A stretch of 64,000 nucleotides of DNA from Muscardinus avellanarius (lineage: Eukaryota > Chordata > Mammalia > Rodentia > Gliridae): positions 67,773,738 to 67,837,737 of the forward strand of contig OY726572.1 in NCBI GenBank assembly GCA_963383645.1, written 5' to 3'. Positions 33,836 through 43,945 of the stretch are shown one piece after another (within the stretch, counting starts at the first letter, position 1; every line of letters starts with the position of its first letter). The notes under the pieces were generated by a model, which was not told the DNA's origin, searched no databases, and worked only from the letters and a program-made list of their open reading frames with translations. Made by a program: the position numbers and the translations under genes.

Positions 33836-33952
33836 AATCTCTTTAAGCCAATATCTACACTCTAGAAACCTATACCAAATAAACAAAATTTCCCACAACA
33901 CAAGTATGCATGCAAGCTACTTACAGTATTGACTGAAAAGCATTAGAAACAA

Positions 33953-34140
33953 ACCAGGCATAGTGGCACACACCTTTAGTCCCAGTACTTGGGAGGCTGA
34001 GGCTGAGACAGGAGCAACGCAGGATGGGGGCCAGGTGCCAGTAATTTAGCCAGACCTTGTTTCAAAATAAAAATATAAAAAGGGCTGGGTATATAGCTCA
34101 ATGGTAGAATGCCTCTGGGTTTTAATGCCATAAAATAGAT
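33953..34140 (+). repeat. SINE composite inside the L1
   Basis: Diverged B1 head 'accaggcatagtggcac', ID half 'ggtagaatgcctctggg' and an (AACAA)n tail. Confidence 0.8.
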
Positions 34141-34365
34141 AAGTAACAATAACAAAAACAAAACTAATTGCAAAACATTTGAGTCCATTAAAATTTTATG
34201 AATAGTTTATATAAATATAAATGTAGGAGAGAAGTAGAAAGCGGAAAATGTTGATCAATGTGTACTAAGTCACAGTTAGGAGAAATACATTCTGTTCGGT
34301 TCTGGTGGACAGTAGGGTAACTATCGAAAATGATAATTTACTTATAGTTTAAAAAACTAAAAGAA

Positions 34366-34588
34366 ACCAGGTGTGGTGGTGCATGCCTGTAATCCTAGTA
34401 CTTTGGAAGGCTGAGACAGGAGAATTGCAGATTTGAGGGCAGTCTCAGCGAGTAGTGAGACTTTTATCAACCTAATGAGACCATTTCAAACTAAAAAAAA
34501 AAAAAAAAAATAGGGCTGGAGTTTAGCTTGGAGGTAGAATTACCCCTGGGTTCTATTTCTAGTATTACAAAAAAAAAAAAAAAAACCC
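34366..34588 (+). repeat. SINE composite inside the L1
   Basis: Older copy. The A18 linker is followed by an ID half and an A19 tail. Confidence 0.82.
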
Positions 34589-34617
34589 TAGAAGAAATGT
34601 GTTTAAATGTTTTCTTT

Positions 34618-35058
34618 TTTGTTGTTGTTGTTGAACTAGGGATGAAATCCAGGGACATTCTCCTTCTGAGCTAAACCTCCAGCCCTATTTTTTTTTTTTT
34701 TTTTTTTAATGGTGCTGGGAATTGAACCCAGGGGCATTCTACCTATGAGCTACATCCACAGCCTGATTTTTTATTCTTTATTTTTGAAACAGGGTCTCAC
34801 TAGTTGTGGAGGGCCTTGAGGCTGGCTGCGAACTCGATCACCCAGATCCTCCTGTGTCAGCCTCCTAGGTACTGGGATTACAAGTGTGTGCCACCATGCT
34901 CAGCTCCCAGCCCTATTTTTTATTCTTTATTTTGAAACAGGGGCTCACTAAATTGCAAAGGTTCTGATTAAGTAGTTAAGGCAGGACTCAAACCTGTGAT
35001 CTTCCTGTCTCAGTCTCTCAAGTACTGGGATTACAAGCATGTGCCACCATGCTCAGCC
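34618..35058 (-). repeat. SINE inserted in the linker of another SINE
   Basis: The outer copy covers 34618-34696 and about 34905-35058; the inner copy is about 34697-34904. The word 'cagccctatttttt' on both sides of the inner copy is its TSD, taken from the host SINE. Confidence 0.85.
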
Positions 35059-35205
35059 TAAATGTTTTCATTATAAAGAAATGAGAACTGTATGAGGTAA
35101 TAGATACGTTTAAACATAATTATACATGTGTCAGAACATCATCTGGTACCACCATAAATATGTACAACTTTATGTATTCTTTAGAAAATAAATAAAAAAC
35201 GTTAA

Positions 35206-35427
35206 GGTGGAGAAAAGTTACTGGGAGGGGAGGAGTCAGGCCCAGTGGGGAGGCGGAGCCTGAGGATAACTAGCTATCAGAGGAGGCTAGATGGGCACTG
35301 CAGGTGCAGCTGGGGGAGGTGAACTTAAACTCCCTGGCTTGTAGCACGCCATCTCCTCAGTGCTATCATCATTCCACCCATTACTCCGCTAACCAGTATA
35401 AAATCAATTTTTAAAACACAGGCAACA
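35206..35427. other. Unique stretch, no gene seen
   Basis: GC-rich segment 'ggaggcggagcctgaggata' with no recognised family. Confidence 0.4.
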
Positions 35428-35640
35428 AGTCGGGCATGGTGATTCACACTTGTAATCCCAGCATTTGGGAGGCTGAGACAGGAAGATCGCGGTTCGCAGA
35501 CAGCCTCAGCTACTTAGTGATGCCCTCTGCAACCCAGTGAGACTGTTTCAAAATAAAGAATAAAATATAGGGCTGGCGGTATAGCTCAAAGGTAGAATGC
35601 CCCTGGGTCCCATCCAGAACACAAGTAGCTAAGTAAAAGG
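35428..35640 (+). repeat. SINE type I
   Basis: B1 head 'gtcgggcatggtgattcac' through an ID half 'ggtagaatgcccctgggtcc'. Confidence 0.87.
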
Positions 35641-36127
35641 AAATGAAGTTGAAATAAAAGCAGAGCTTAAAAAGATGGGAGTTGACGCAGAGGTAGGCAG
35701 TATACTTAGACTGGTTTGCTAAATCTTATTCCCCCCCTGCTTCTAGAGGCTTCCCTGCATTGCAGTCTACAAAGCCGAACACTACAATTCTCAGGTTTGT
35801 TTGCATCTAGAATTCTGAATGCAAATTAGGTAATAGCAAGTAGACACATTGTATGAGATTTGGAAGGGGACTTGGGGCCGAAATCACCTTTCTGCCTATT
35901 TTCATTGTTTTTCTGCCATCAGTCATGCTGGGGGGACAGGAGCTTTTCCCATGGAGGTGTTTTGTGTCCCCACTCTGGCTTCTTAGGTTTTGAAAGGTGG
36001 TTGTTCTGGCCAGCAGGGATTTCTTAGTCTCTGGATTACATCTACTACAGTGTTTTTTTTTAACTTGATAATTTTATATTCTGATAGTACTTCCAAAGAT
36101 TTTGTATCTAATATCCTCTAAACCCCC
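35641..36127. other. Unique stretch, no gene recognised
   Basis: Non-repetitive sequence without a supported exon. Confidence 0.45.
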
Positions 36128-36204
36128 TCCCCCAGGGCTAGGGATTGAACCCAGGGCCTGTACATGCTGAGATGTGCTCTAGCACTGAGCCACCCCTCCC
36201 CCTG
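36128..36204 (-). repeat. ID element with a near-complete tRNA-like body
   Basis: The minus strand reads as a tRNA-Ala-like molecule with 'ggctcagtgctagagcaca' and 'ctgggttcaatccctagcc'. It is an independent ID element, not the half of a composite. Confidence 0.65.
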
Positions 36205-36208
36205 GTGT

Positions 36209-36732
36209 GTGTGTGTGTGTGTGTGTGGGGGGGGTACTTGGGATTGAACCTGGGACATTTACAGCTGAGCTACACCTATAGCCCAATTGTATTTTTTATT
36301 TTGTTTTTTTGGAGGAAGGGGTTGATGCTGAAGGTAGAACCCAGGGGCATTTGACCTCTGAGCTACACCTTCACTCCTATTTTTTTTTTTTTTCGGGTCT
36401 GGGGATAGAACCCAGGGACATTTGACCTCCGAGCTAGATCCCCTGCCTTATTTTTATTCTTTATTTTGAAACCGGGTCTCACTGAGTTGCAGAGGGCCTC
36501 ACTAAGTAGCTGAGGCTGTCTGCGAACCACGATCCTCCAGTCTCAGCCTCCCGAATGCTGGGATTATAAGCATGCACCACCACGCCCGGCTCCCTATTTT
36601 ATTTTTTATTTTGAAACAAGGCCTCACCAAGTCACTGAGAGCCTCACTAAGTAACTGAAGCTGGCTGCGAACCTGTAATTCTCCTGTCTTAGCCTCCTAA
36701 GTACTGGGATTACAAGAGTGCAACTGTACCCC

Positions 36733-36734
<2 letters not shown>
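36209..36734 (-). repeat. Minus-strand SINE cluster
   Basis: ID half 36209-36290, ID half 36300-36380, type I-like composite 36383-36592 (with 'cgggtctggggatagaac') and a B1 half 36593-36734. Confidence 0.83.

Positions 36735-36782
<48 letters not shown>
36735..36782 (+). repeat. (GAT)16 microsatellite
   Basis: Sixteen perfect GAT units joining two SINE parts. Open frames through it (poly-Met, poly-Ile) are artefacts. Confidence 0.97.
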
Positions 36783-36785
<3 letters not shown>

Positions 36786-37210
36786 GAAACAGGGTCTAGC
36801 TAAATTGCAGAGGCTGGTCAAACCTGTGATCTTCCTGTCTCAGGCTCCCAAGTATGGTGACATGTGCCACCATGTTTGGCTTTTGAGACAGGGTCTTGCT
36901 AAATTGCCCAGGTTGAGTCGGGCGTGCTGGCACATGCTTGTAATCCTAGCATTTGGGAGGTTGAGACAGGAGGATCGCGGTTCAAGGACACCCTCAGCTA
37001 CTTAGTGAGGCTCTCCACAACTAAGTGAGACCCTGTTTCAAAATAAAGAATAAAAAATAGTGCTGGGGGTGTAGCTCAGATGTACAATGCTTCTGGGTTC
37101 ATCCCTAGTACTGCAATCAGTCAATCAATCAATCAATTGCCCAGGTTGGCTTCAAACATGCAAGGTTTTGCTTCCTTGGATTACAGTCACAAGCCAGCAC
37201 ACCTGGCAAC
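36783..37210. repeat. Minus-strand B1 halves split by a plus-strand SINE
   Basis: Minus B1 half 36783-36880; a second minus B1 half covers 36882-36915 and 37149-37210. The plus-strand type I copy 36916-37134 splits it, with 'aattgcccaggttg' at 36902-36915 and 37135-37148 as TSD. Confidence 0.87.
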
Positions 37211-37312
37211 CTCTTCCTTTTTAGAATGCATAGTTCCTATTACCTTGTTTCAGTTATTTTATTGCTGCATAGTAAACCTCCTAGAACTTTATGGCTTAAA
37301 AGAGCATAACTT

Positions 37313-37518
37313 AGCCAGGCATGATGTGCATGCCTGTAAACCTGAGAGGCCGAGACCGGAGGATTGTAGGTTCAAGGCCAGCCGCAGCAACTTATAGAGC
37401 TCCTCCCGCCCCCAGCAACTTACTGAGATTATGTTTCAAAATAAAAAAAAGTCTGGGGGTAAAGGCTAGAGGTAGAATGCCCTTGGGTTCAATCCCCAGT
37501 GACAAAAAGAAAAGAAAA
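37313..37518 (+). repeat. SINE composite
   Basis: Diverged B1 half with a short C-rich insert ('cctcccgcccccagcaac'), then an ID half and A/G tail. Confidence 0.8.
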
Positions 37519-37759
37519 GAAAGAAGTAGAAGCATCAGGCATCAATTCTGCCACATACAGACTTGACCAGGAAGTCAAAGCAGTACCAAGACCCACCCAT
37601 CTTCAAAGGGAGGGGACTAGACGCTACCTCTTCACGGAGGAGCAGTAAAGTTATGGAAGAACTTTTATTCTGGAACCAGTTTTAGGAAGTACAATCTGCC
37701 ATATTCCTTCTCGGAACCATGACAAATACAGTTCATAAGAAGGATTAAAAAAGCAACAC
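37519..37759. other. Unique stretch
   Basis: No repeat or gene recognised. Confidence 0.4.
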
Positions 37760-37985
37760 CTGCTGGGCGTGGTGGCGCACGCTTGTAATCCCAGTACTTG
37801 GGAGGCTGAGCCAGGAGGATCGTGCAGGTTAAAAGCCAGCCTCAGCTACTTAGCGAGGCTCTCAGCAGCTTAGTGAGACCCTGTTTCCAAACAAAACTAT
37901 AAAAATAGTTCTGGGAGTGTAGCCCAGAGGTAGAAAGCCTCTGGGTTCCATCCCCAGCACCCGCCCCCCCCCAAAAAAAAAGAAT
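37760..37985 (+). repeat. SINE type II
   Basis: B1 head 'gctgggcgtggtggcgcacg', linker 'ccaaacaaaactataaaa' and 'gtagaaagcctctgggttcc'. Confidence 0.9.
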
Positions 37986-38028
37986 AAAAGGTTTAAAATT
38001 AAATACAATAGAAAGTATGAAATCTCGG

Positions 38029-38090
38029 GGAGGGTGTAGCTCATTGGTAGAGTGCTTGCCTAGCATGCATGAGGGCCTGAGTTTGGCGAG
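38029..38090 (+). repeat. ID element with an intact tRNA-Ala-like anticodon region
   Basis: 'gtgtagctcattggtagagt', then 'gcttgcctagcatgcatg', follows tRNA-Ala(AGC) through the anticodon loop. This is the classic rodent ID/BC1-type body and differs from the deleted half in the composites. Confidence 0.7.
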
Positions 38091-38169
38091 AAGGGAGGGG
38101 ATGCAGTCTGTAAACATCTAAGCAAGTAACATTTTAAAGCAGTATACCAAAGAAAAAACTAATATTTTT

Positions 38170-38593
38170 TCTTGGTGGTTCTGGGTCTGAATCAAAGGCC
38201 ATTCCACCTCTGAGCTATACCCCCAGCCCTTCTTAATTTTGTTTTGAAACAAGGTCTTGATCCATGCCGGAGGCTATTCTCAAAACTATAACCCTCCTGT
38301 CACACTTCCCAAGTACTGGGATTAGAGGTATGTGCCACTACACTGGGCTATAAAAAAGCATATTCTTAAAAGGTTAATTATTTGTTGTTGTTTTGTGGTA
38401 CTGGAGATGGAACCCAGGGGCAATTTACCACTGAGCTTCACCCCCAACCCAATTTTTTATTCTTTATTTTGAAACAGTCTCACTAAGTTACAGAGGGCCT
38501 CACTAAGGAGCTTAGGCTGGTCGTGAACCTGGATCCTCCTGTCTCAGCCTCCCAAATGCTGGGATTACAATCATGCACCATCATGCTCAGCTT
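38170..38593 (-). repeat. Two minus-strand SINE composites
   Basis: An old diverged copy at 38170-38350 and a better type I copy at 38388-38593. Confidence 0.82.
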
Positions 38594-38659
38594 AAAAGGT
38601 TAATTTTTTTAAACACAAGGGGTAAAATATGGAATAAATTGTTTTTTAAAATGATTAAA

Positions 38660-39085
38660 GTTTAGTAGTCCCAGGACTTGGGAGGCTGAGACAGGAGGAT
38701 CACAGGTTTGTGGCTAGCCTCAGGTACTTTGACCCTCTGCAATTTAGAGAGATTCTGTTTCAAAATAAAGAATAAAAAGTAGGGCTGGGGGTATAGTTAA
38801 GAGGTAGAATGTCCCTGGGTTCCATCCTAAGTACCACAAAAAAAAAAAAAAAAAAAAAGAATAAAGTGTAAGCCAGGCATGGTGGTGCATGCTTGTAATC
38901 CCAGCATTTGGGAGGCTGAGACAAGAGGACTGTGGTTTGCTGAGAGCCTCAGCTACTTAGGCCATTGCAACTCAGTGAGACCCTGTTTCAAAATAAAGAA
39001 TAAAAAATAGGGCCAGGGGTATAGCTCAGAGGTAAAATGCCCCTGGGTTCCATCCTCAGTACTGTTAAAAAAAAAAAAAAAAGAA
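38660..39085 (+). repeat. Two plus-strand type I SINEs
   Basis: Copies 38660-38856 (head truncated) and 38870-39080, both with 'caaaataaagaataaaa' linkers and A16-20 tails. Confidence 0.86.
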
Positions 39086-39194
39086 TAAAGTTAAATACAT
39101 ATTTTGGGAAGATGAGAGAAAATAACAGAAGCCTGCAAATTAGAAAAGGAAGCAGAAAAATAAGGAGAAAGGTAGAGTAAGAAGAATGATTAAG

Positions 39195-39595
39195 AAGCCA
39201 GGCATGGTGCTGCACATCTGCAACCCCAGTACTTTGAAGGCCGACACAGGGAGAATACAGGTTTGAGGACAACCTAGCAACTTAGTGAGGCCCTGTTTCA
39301 AAATAAAAAATAAGCCGGGCGTGGTGGCGCACGCTTGTAATCCCCGCGCTTGGGAGGCGGAGACAGGAGGATCGCGCAGGTTCGAAGCCAGCCTCAGCTA
39401 CTTAGTGAGGGTCTCAGCAATTTAGTGAGACCCTGTTCCCAAATAAAGTATAAAATAGGTCTGGGAATATAGCCCAGAGGTAGAAAAGCCCCTGGGTTCC
39501 ACCCCCCCCAGTACGACACAAAAAATATTAAATAATAAATAAAATAAAATAGGGCTGGGGTTTAGTTCAGAGGTAAAATGCCCCTGAGTTCTATT

Positions 39596-39649
<54 letters not shown>

Positions 39650-39650
39650 C
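39195..39650 (+). repeat. Type II SINE inside an older SINE
   Basis: The outer copy covers 39195-39312 and 39545-39602. The inner type II copy is 39313-39535 with a sharp head 'gccgggcgtggtggcgcacg'. The outer tail has become (AC)n. Confidence 0.85.
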
Positions 39651-39658
39651 TCTCTCAC
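39603..39658 (+). repeat. (AC)n(TC)n microsatellite
   Basis: (AC)23 followed by (TC)5 on the tail of the SINE. Confidence 0.95.
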
Positions 39659-39662
39659 ACTC

Positions 39663-39740
39663 TAGAATGGAGGGGGTGGTAGCTCAGAGGTAGAATGCCC
39701 ATTGGTCTAAACTCCAGCACCACACACACACACACACACA
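39663..39740 (+). repeat. ID half with an (AC)n tail
   Basis: 'ggtggtagctcagaggtaga' through 'ccagcaccacac', then (AC)10. Confidence 0.75.
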
Positions 39741-40329
39741 AAATATGTTCAAGTAACTTCAAAACAAAAGTCTATTAAATCAAATATATGTTTTGTTTGA
39801 ATAAGGAAAAATAGAGAGAGAGAGAGGCCAGAGGGACTGTTCTGGCCATAGAACAGTCTTTCTTCAAAGGCGTTGTGCAGCCCAGATTTTCTCCGTGGCT
39901 GCAACTGTAACCCGCCACAGCATCTTGTCTTTAGAGGACCCTCTTTAGAGGGAGAGGACTGATGTGCCTCTCCCTCTCTCCCTCTCTGAATCATTTTTTC
40001 TTCATGCTAGTTTCAAACTTCTGCCTAGGCATATCCCCTTGGACATTACTGCCGGTATCCAGTCTTTTTTGGTCCTTATGCCACCAACACTGGGTCATCA
40101 TCCTGGTCTTGGTGAGGAGAGATCAAGAGTCAGGATGAGCTACTTCTTCAGAGGCCATTTTCCAGCCTGCAGGTTGAGGCAGGAGGCGGTCTTGGAACTG
40201 GTAGGACCCAGGACCTGCCGTACCATCATAACCACATCCTGCCAGGTCATGGGTTCCCTTATTTTTGTTGCTTAATCCTCCACTGCCCTTGGGTTGTTTG
40301 ATTTTCATGACAGTGATTAGAGGAGACTC
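39741..40329. other. Unique stretch, no gene recognised
   Basis: About 590 bp without SINEs. Short frames only; the longest (39964-40275, plus) has no recognisable domain. Confidence 0.4.
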
Positions 40330-40530
40330 TGGCCAGGCACACTTGTAATCTCAATATTTGGGAGGCTGAGACAGGAGTTTCTTGGACAGCCTCAGCTACT
40401 TACTGAGACCTTTTGCAATTTCGTGAGACCTTGTTTCAAAATAAAGGATAAAAAAATAGGGCTGGGGGTGTAGCTCGGAGGTAGAATGCTCCTGGGTTCC
40501 ATCCCCAGTATCGCTAAATAAATAAATAGG
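40330..40530 (+). repeat. SINE type I
   Basis: B1 head truncated, linker 'caaaataaaggataaaaaa', ID half and an (AAAT)n tail. Confidence 0.85.
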
Positions 40531-41165
40531 AGATGCTGTCACCATCCTAAGCTCACACTATCTGTCTGTTTCCAAACCGGAGAGTCGGGCCCGATTCACT
40601 TTCCTGGACAGTGCTTTTGCGCTGAGTCCTAGGGCCCTGTTGTCCCCGCTCTTCACTGGCTTGCAGTTATTTACACCACGGGAGACTTGCTGAGGCCCAA
40701 GCCTCCACACCATGGAAGTCTCAGCTTTCCTCCAGGGCTGTCTGGGAAACCCCTCTTAGCAGAATTTGCCCAGCTGTTGGGCACCAGCTATAAATCCTCT
40801 ACAGCAGCTCTGGCCGGGCAGGAGCTGGGCTGGGGCCGAGGGCTGAGACGTGAGCCTGGCGGCTTTGGCTGCTTTGTTAAGTTCTCACTTGCTCTTTCCC
40901 TGCCCCGTGAGCTCGCCCTGGAAACAGCCATCTTCCCAGCAGCTGCATGTGGAGACCCCGGCAGCCTGCGGCTGTCACTTTTGCCCCTGCGTTCTTGGGC
41001 TGCCTGGCAATTCTCCTGCCTTCAAGAGCCTGATGTCTCTTGGCCACCAGAGGCTGAGCCTTTCTCCAGAGCAGCAGGAGCGGCAAGACTCATCCGTGTG
41101 GCATTAGCTTTGTAGGAGGGGCAAAAGTGGAAAGTGGAAAGATGGGGGACAGAAGCCTTTGATTG
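40531..41165. other. SINE-free GC-richer island
   Basis: About 600 bp of unique sequence. It includes 'agctataaatcctc', a TATA/MEF2-like word at about 40787, and a CTCF-core-like site at 41044-41055. It holds open frames up to 142 codons without recognisable domains. It is a candidate regulatory element, not a supported gene. Confidence 0.35.
41044..41055 (+). promoter_or_regulatory. CTCF-core-like site
   Basis: CCACCAGAGGCT matches most of the CCASYAGRKGGC core. Confidence 0.3.
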
Positions 41166-41170
41166 ACAGC

Positions 41171-41172
41171 AT

Positions 41173-41219
<47 letters not shown>

Positions 41220-41220
41220 T
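41171..41220 (+). repeat. (ATTT)n microsatellite
   Basis: About twelve ATTT units forming the tail side of a minus-strand SINE. Confidence 0.93.
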
Positions 41221-41650
41221 ACATACTAGGGATCGAAGCCAGGGGCATTCTACCTCTGAGCTACAACCCCTAGCTCTTTTTTTCTTTTTCTTTTTTGTAG
41301 TACTGGGGATAGAACCCGGGGACATCTTATCTCTGAGCTATACCCCAGCCCTATTTTTAATTATTTAGTTTGAAATAGTGTCTCACTAAGTTGCAGCGGG
41401 CCTCACTAAGTAGCTGAGGTTGGTCGCAAACCTATGATCCTCCTGTCTCAGCCTCCCAAGTACTGGGATTACAAGCGTGTACCACCATGCCTGGAGCCAG
41501 CTGTTTTTAATTTTATGTTTTTTAAACAGGGTCTCACTAGATTGTTGAGAGTCTCACTACATTGCAGAGGCTGTCCTTGAACCTGTGATCCTCCTGTCTC
41601 AGCCTCTCAAGTACTAGACTTATAAGCACATCCAGCTAGTCTCCATATAT

Positions 41651-41697
<47 letters not shown>

Positions 41698-41907
41698 TTT
41701 TGGTGGTACTAGGGATGGAACCCAGGGGCTTTCTACCTCCGGGCTACACTCCCAGACCTATTTTTTATATTTTATTTGGAAACAGGGTCTCACTAAGTTG
41801 CTGAGAGCCTCACTAAGTAGCTGAGGCTGACTTCAAACTTGTGATCCTTCTGTCTTAGCCTCCCAAGAGCGAGGATTGCAAGCGTGTGCTACCACGCCCG
41901 GCTAGTC
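41221..41907 (-). repeat. Minus-strand SINE cluster
   Basis: ID half 41221-41278, type I composite 41283-41500, B1 half 41501-41640, (ATTT)n 41648-41701, type II copy 41702-41905. 'ctagtctcc' recurs at about 41637 and 41903, marking the TSD of the type II copy. Confidence 0.85.
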
Positions 41908-42019
41908 TCCTTAGAAGAATGGCTGGAGTGGTGGGATCCAGTGCTTCAGTGGGGTCCTGGGAGCCTTGGCCCACCCTTGCTTTTCTAATAGCCTCCTCGT
42001 TCTTAACTAAGGGCACCTG

Positions 42020-42206
42020 TTTTCTTTTTCTTTTTTGTGGTACTGAGGATGAAACATAGGGGCTTTCTACCTCTGGGGTACACTCCCAGACCTATTTTAT
42101 ATTTTATTTGGAGACAGGGTCTCACTAAGTAGCTGAGGTTGGCTTCAAACCTGTGTGATCCTCCTGTGTCACCTTCCCAAGTACTAGGATTACAAGCATG
42201 CATAGA
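42020..42206 (-). repeat. SINE type II-like, minus strand
   Basis: 'gtggtactgaggatgaaac' to a shortened B1 half lacking the head. Confidence 0.8.
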
Positions 42207-42274
42207 TTTATTTGCAAGCTCTATTCTGTTCTATTTATCTATTTGTTTTTATGCCAATAGCAAACTGGGTTTTC

Positions 42275-42299
<25 letters not shown>

Positions 42300-42307
<8 letters not shown>

Positions 42308-42382
42308 GTGGTGTTGGAGAGTGAACTCAGGGCCATTTTAGTGCTAGGCAAGTACTTTGCCACTGAGTTATGTCCCTAGCCT
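42300..42382 (-). repeat. ID element with a longer tRNA-like body
   Basis: The minus strand reads 'ggctagggacataactcagt', then 'ggcaaagtacttgcctagca', following the tRNA-Ala-like ID consensus. Confidence 0.65.
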
Positions 42383-42394
42383 GCATACTAATAT

Positions 42395-42447
42395 TCCCTC
42401 CCTCCCTCCCTCCCTCCCTCCCTCCCTCCCTCCCTCCCTCCCTCCCT

Positions 42448-42490
<43 letters not shown>

Positions 42491-42500
42491 CTCTCTCTCT
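42395..42500 (+). repeat. Compound (CCCT)n(CTTT)n(CT)n microsatellite
   Basis: About 105 bp of pure pyrimidine leading into a SINE 3' end. It could form triplex or slipped structures. Confidence 0.95.
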
Positions 42501-42695
42501 TGGTTCTGGGGATGGAACCCAGGGGCATGGTACCTTTGAGCTATACCCCAGCCCTATTTTTTATTCTTTATTTTGAAACAAGTTCTCACTGAGTTGCTGA
42601 GAGCCTAAGTAGCTGAGGCTGTCCATGAACCGTGATCCTCCTGTCTCAGCCTCCCAAATGCTGGGATTATAAGCAAGAGCCATCACACCCGGCTT
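42501..42695 (-). repeat. SINE type I, minus strand
   Basis: 'tggttctggggatggaac' to 'gagccatcacacccggctt'. Confidence 0.86.
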
Positions 42696-42814
42696 CTAAT
42701 TTTTCTTTTATTACTTTAGCTTTGTAATATCTTTTGACATCAGGAAGTATGATGCCTCCATTTTTGTTCTTCTTGCTCAATTTTACTTTGGCTATTCAGA
42801 TAAAAGTAACATTT

Positions 42815-43035
42815 TTTTTATTTTTTTATTTTTGCGGTACTGGGGATGGAACCCAAGGGCATTCTACCTACAAGCTATACCCCCAGCTCTATTCTTTATT
42901 CCTTATTTTGAAACAGGGTCTCACTAAATTGTAGAGGGCCTCACTAAGTTGCTGCGGTTGGCCGTGAACCTGCAATCCTCCTGTCTCAGCCTCCCAAGTC
43001 CTGGGATCACAAGTGTGCACCACCACACCCAGTTT
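42815..43035 (-). repeat. SINE type I, minus strand
   Basis: 'gcggtactggggatggaac' to 'caccaccacacccagtt'. Confidence 0.87.
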
Positions 43036-43077
43036 AAATGTTAATACCTCAGGTTCTCTGTTTTTCCTAATCATTTC

Positions 43078-43272
43078 CTTTTTTTTTTTTTTTTTTGGTG
43101 GTACTGGGGTTCCTGGAAGCCCTTCTTCCTCCGGGCTACACTCCCAGACCTATTTTATATTTTTGAAACAGGGTCTCTTACGCCAGCACGGCTGGCTTCG
43201 AACCTGCGCGATCCTCCTGTCGCCGCCTCCCAAGCGCGGGGATTACAAGCGTGCGCCACCACGCCCGGCTCT
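43078..43272 (-). repeat. SINE type III with a 14-bp TSD
   Basis: Flanked by 'ttcctaatcatttc' at 43064-43077 and 43273-43286. The B1 head is intact and CpG-rich. Confidence 0.92.
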
Positions 43273-43411
43273 TTCCTAATCATTTCTAAATTACGAGCTT
43301 GTAGGAGTTCCAGAATCTGGTCTAGTTGCCTTACATTGAATGACCTCAGTCCCACCTTGTGGCAACCACAGGTGTATAAAGACATTTGATACTTAAAGTA
43401 TATATATAAAA

Positions 43412-43612
43412 CTGGACGTGGTGGCGCACGCTTGTAATCCCCAAGCTTGGGAGGCGGAGACAGGAGAATCACGCTGGTTCGAAGCCAGCCTCGCTGGCTT
43501 AAGAGACCCTGTTTCCAAATATATATATATAATAGGTCTGGGAGTGTAGCCCGGAGGTAGAAGGGTTTCCAGGAACCCCAGTACCACCAAAAAAAAAAAA
43601 AAAAAAAAGTAT
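43412..43612 (+). repeat. SINE type III, plus strand
   Basis: Well preserved, with hairpin AAGCCAGC-CTC-GCTGGCTT at about 43484-43502. Its linker is replaced by (TA)n ('atatatatatat'). TSD-like 'agtatatatataaa' and 'agtatatgtataaa' flank it. Confidence 0.92.
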
Positions 43613-43621
43613 ATGTATAAA

Positions 43622-43825
43622 GTCAGATGTGGTGGCATGTTTGTAATCCCAGCATTCGGGAGGCTGAGACAGGAGGATTGCGTCCTGAGACAGCCTCAGC
43701 TACTTAGTGAGGTTCTTTCAAACTCAGTGAGACTGTTTCAAAATAAAGAATAAAAAACAGGGCTGGGGTGTTGCTCAGAGCTAAAATGCCCCAGAGTTCT
43801 ATCCTCAGCACCACAAAAAGTTATA
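43622..43825 (+). repeat. SINE type I
   Basis: Head slightly decayed ('gtcagatgtggtggcatg'), linker 'caaaataaagaataaaa', ID half. Confidence 0.86.
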
Positions 43826-43834
43826 TATATGGGG

Positions 43835-43945
43835 AAACTATTAGGAAAGCAAGGATGAAGTATATATATATATACATATATACATATATTTATAAAATAT
43901 ATATTTATATATAAATTTACAAAATTTATAAAAAATATATTTACC
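43835..43945. repeat. AT-rich low-complexity tract
   Basis: TATATA, TTTATA and TACATA words, including an imperfect palindrome around 'aaatatatatttatatataa'. Confidence 0.85.

Larger units (their letters stand above)
33836..35205 (+). repeat. L1 3' end, plus strand, in several pieces
   Basis: Pieces 33836-33952, 34141-34363, 34590-34618 and 35059-35205 read in order as an L1 3' end ('cagtagggtaactatcgaaa', 'cataaatatgtacaacttta'), broken by SINEs. The final piece ends in an A-rich tail. Confidence 0.65.
42207..42814 (-). repeat. L1 ORF2 fragment, minus strand, split by SINEs
   Basis: Pieces 42207-42290 ('ctattctgttctatttatct') and 42696-42814 ('gacatcaggaagtatgatgc', 'actttggctattcagat') are antisense L1 ORF2 words in correct order. 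Confidence 0.65.

Noticed and set aside
36718..37005. Frame with a run of methionines
   Set aside because: The methionines are (GAT)16 read as ATG; the rest is SINE.
40687..41115. 142-codon frame in the 40.6-41.1 kb island
   Set aside because: A second frame on the same strand and one on the other strand are similarly open; no domain, no splice context.
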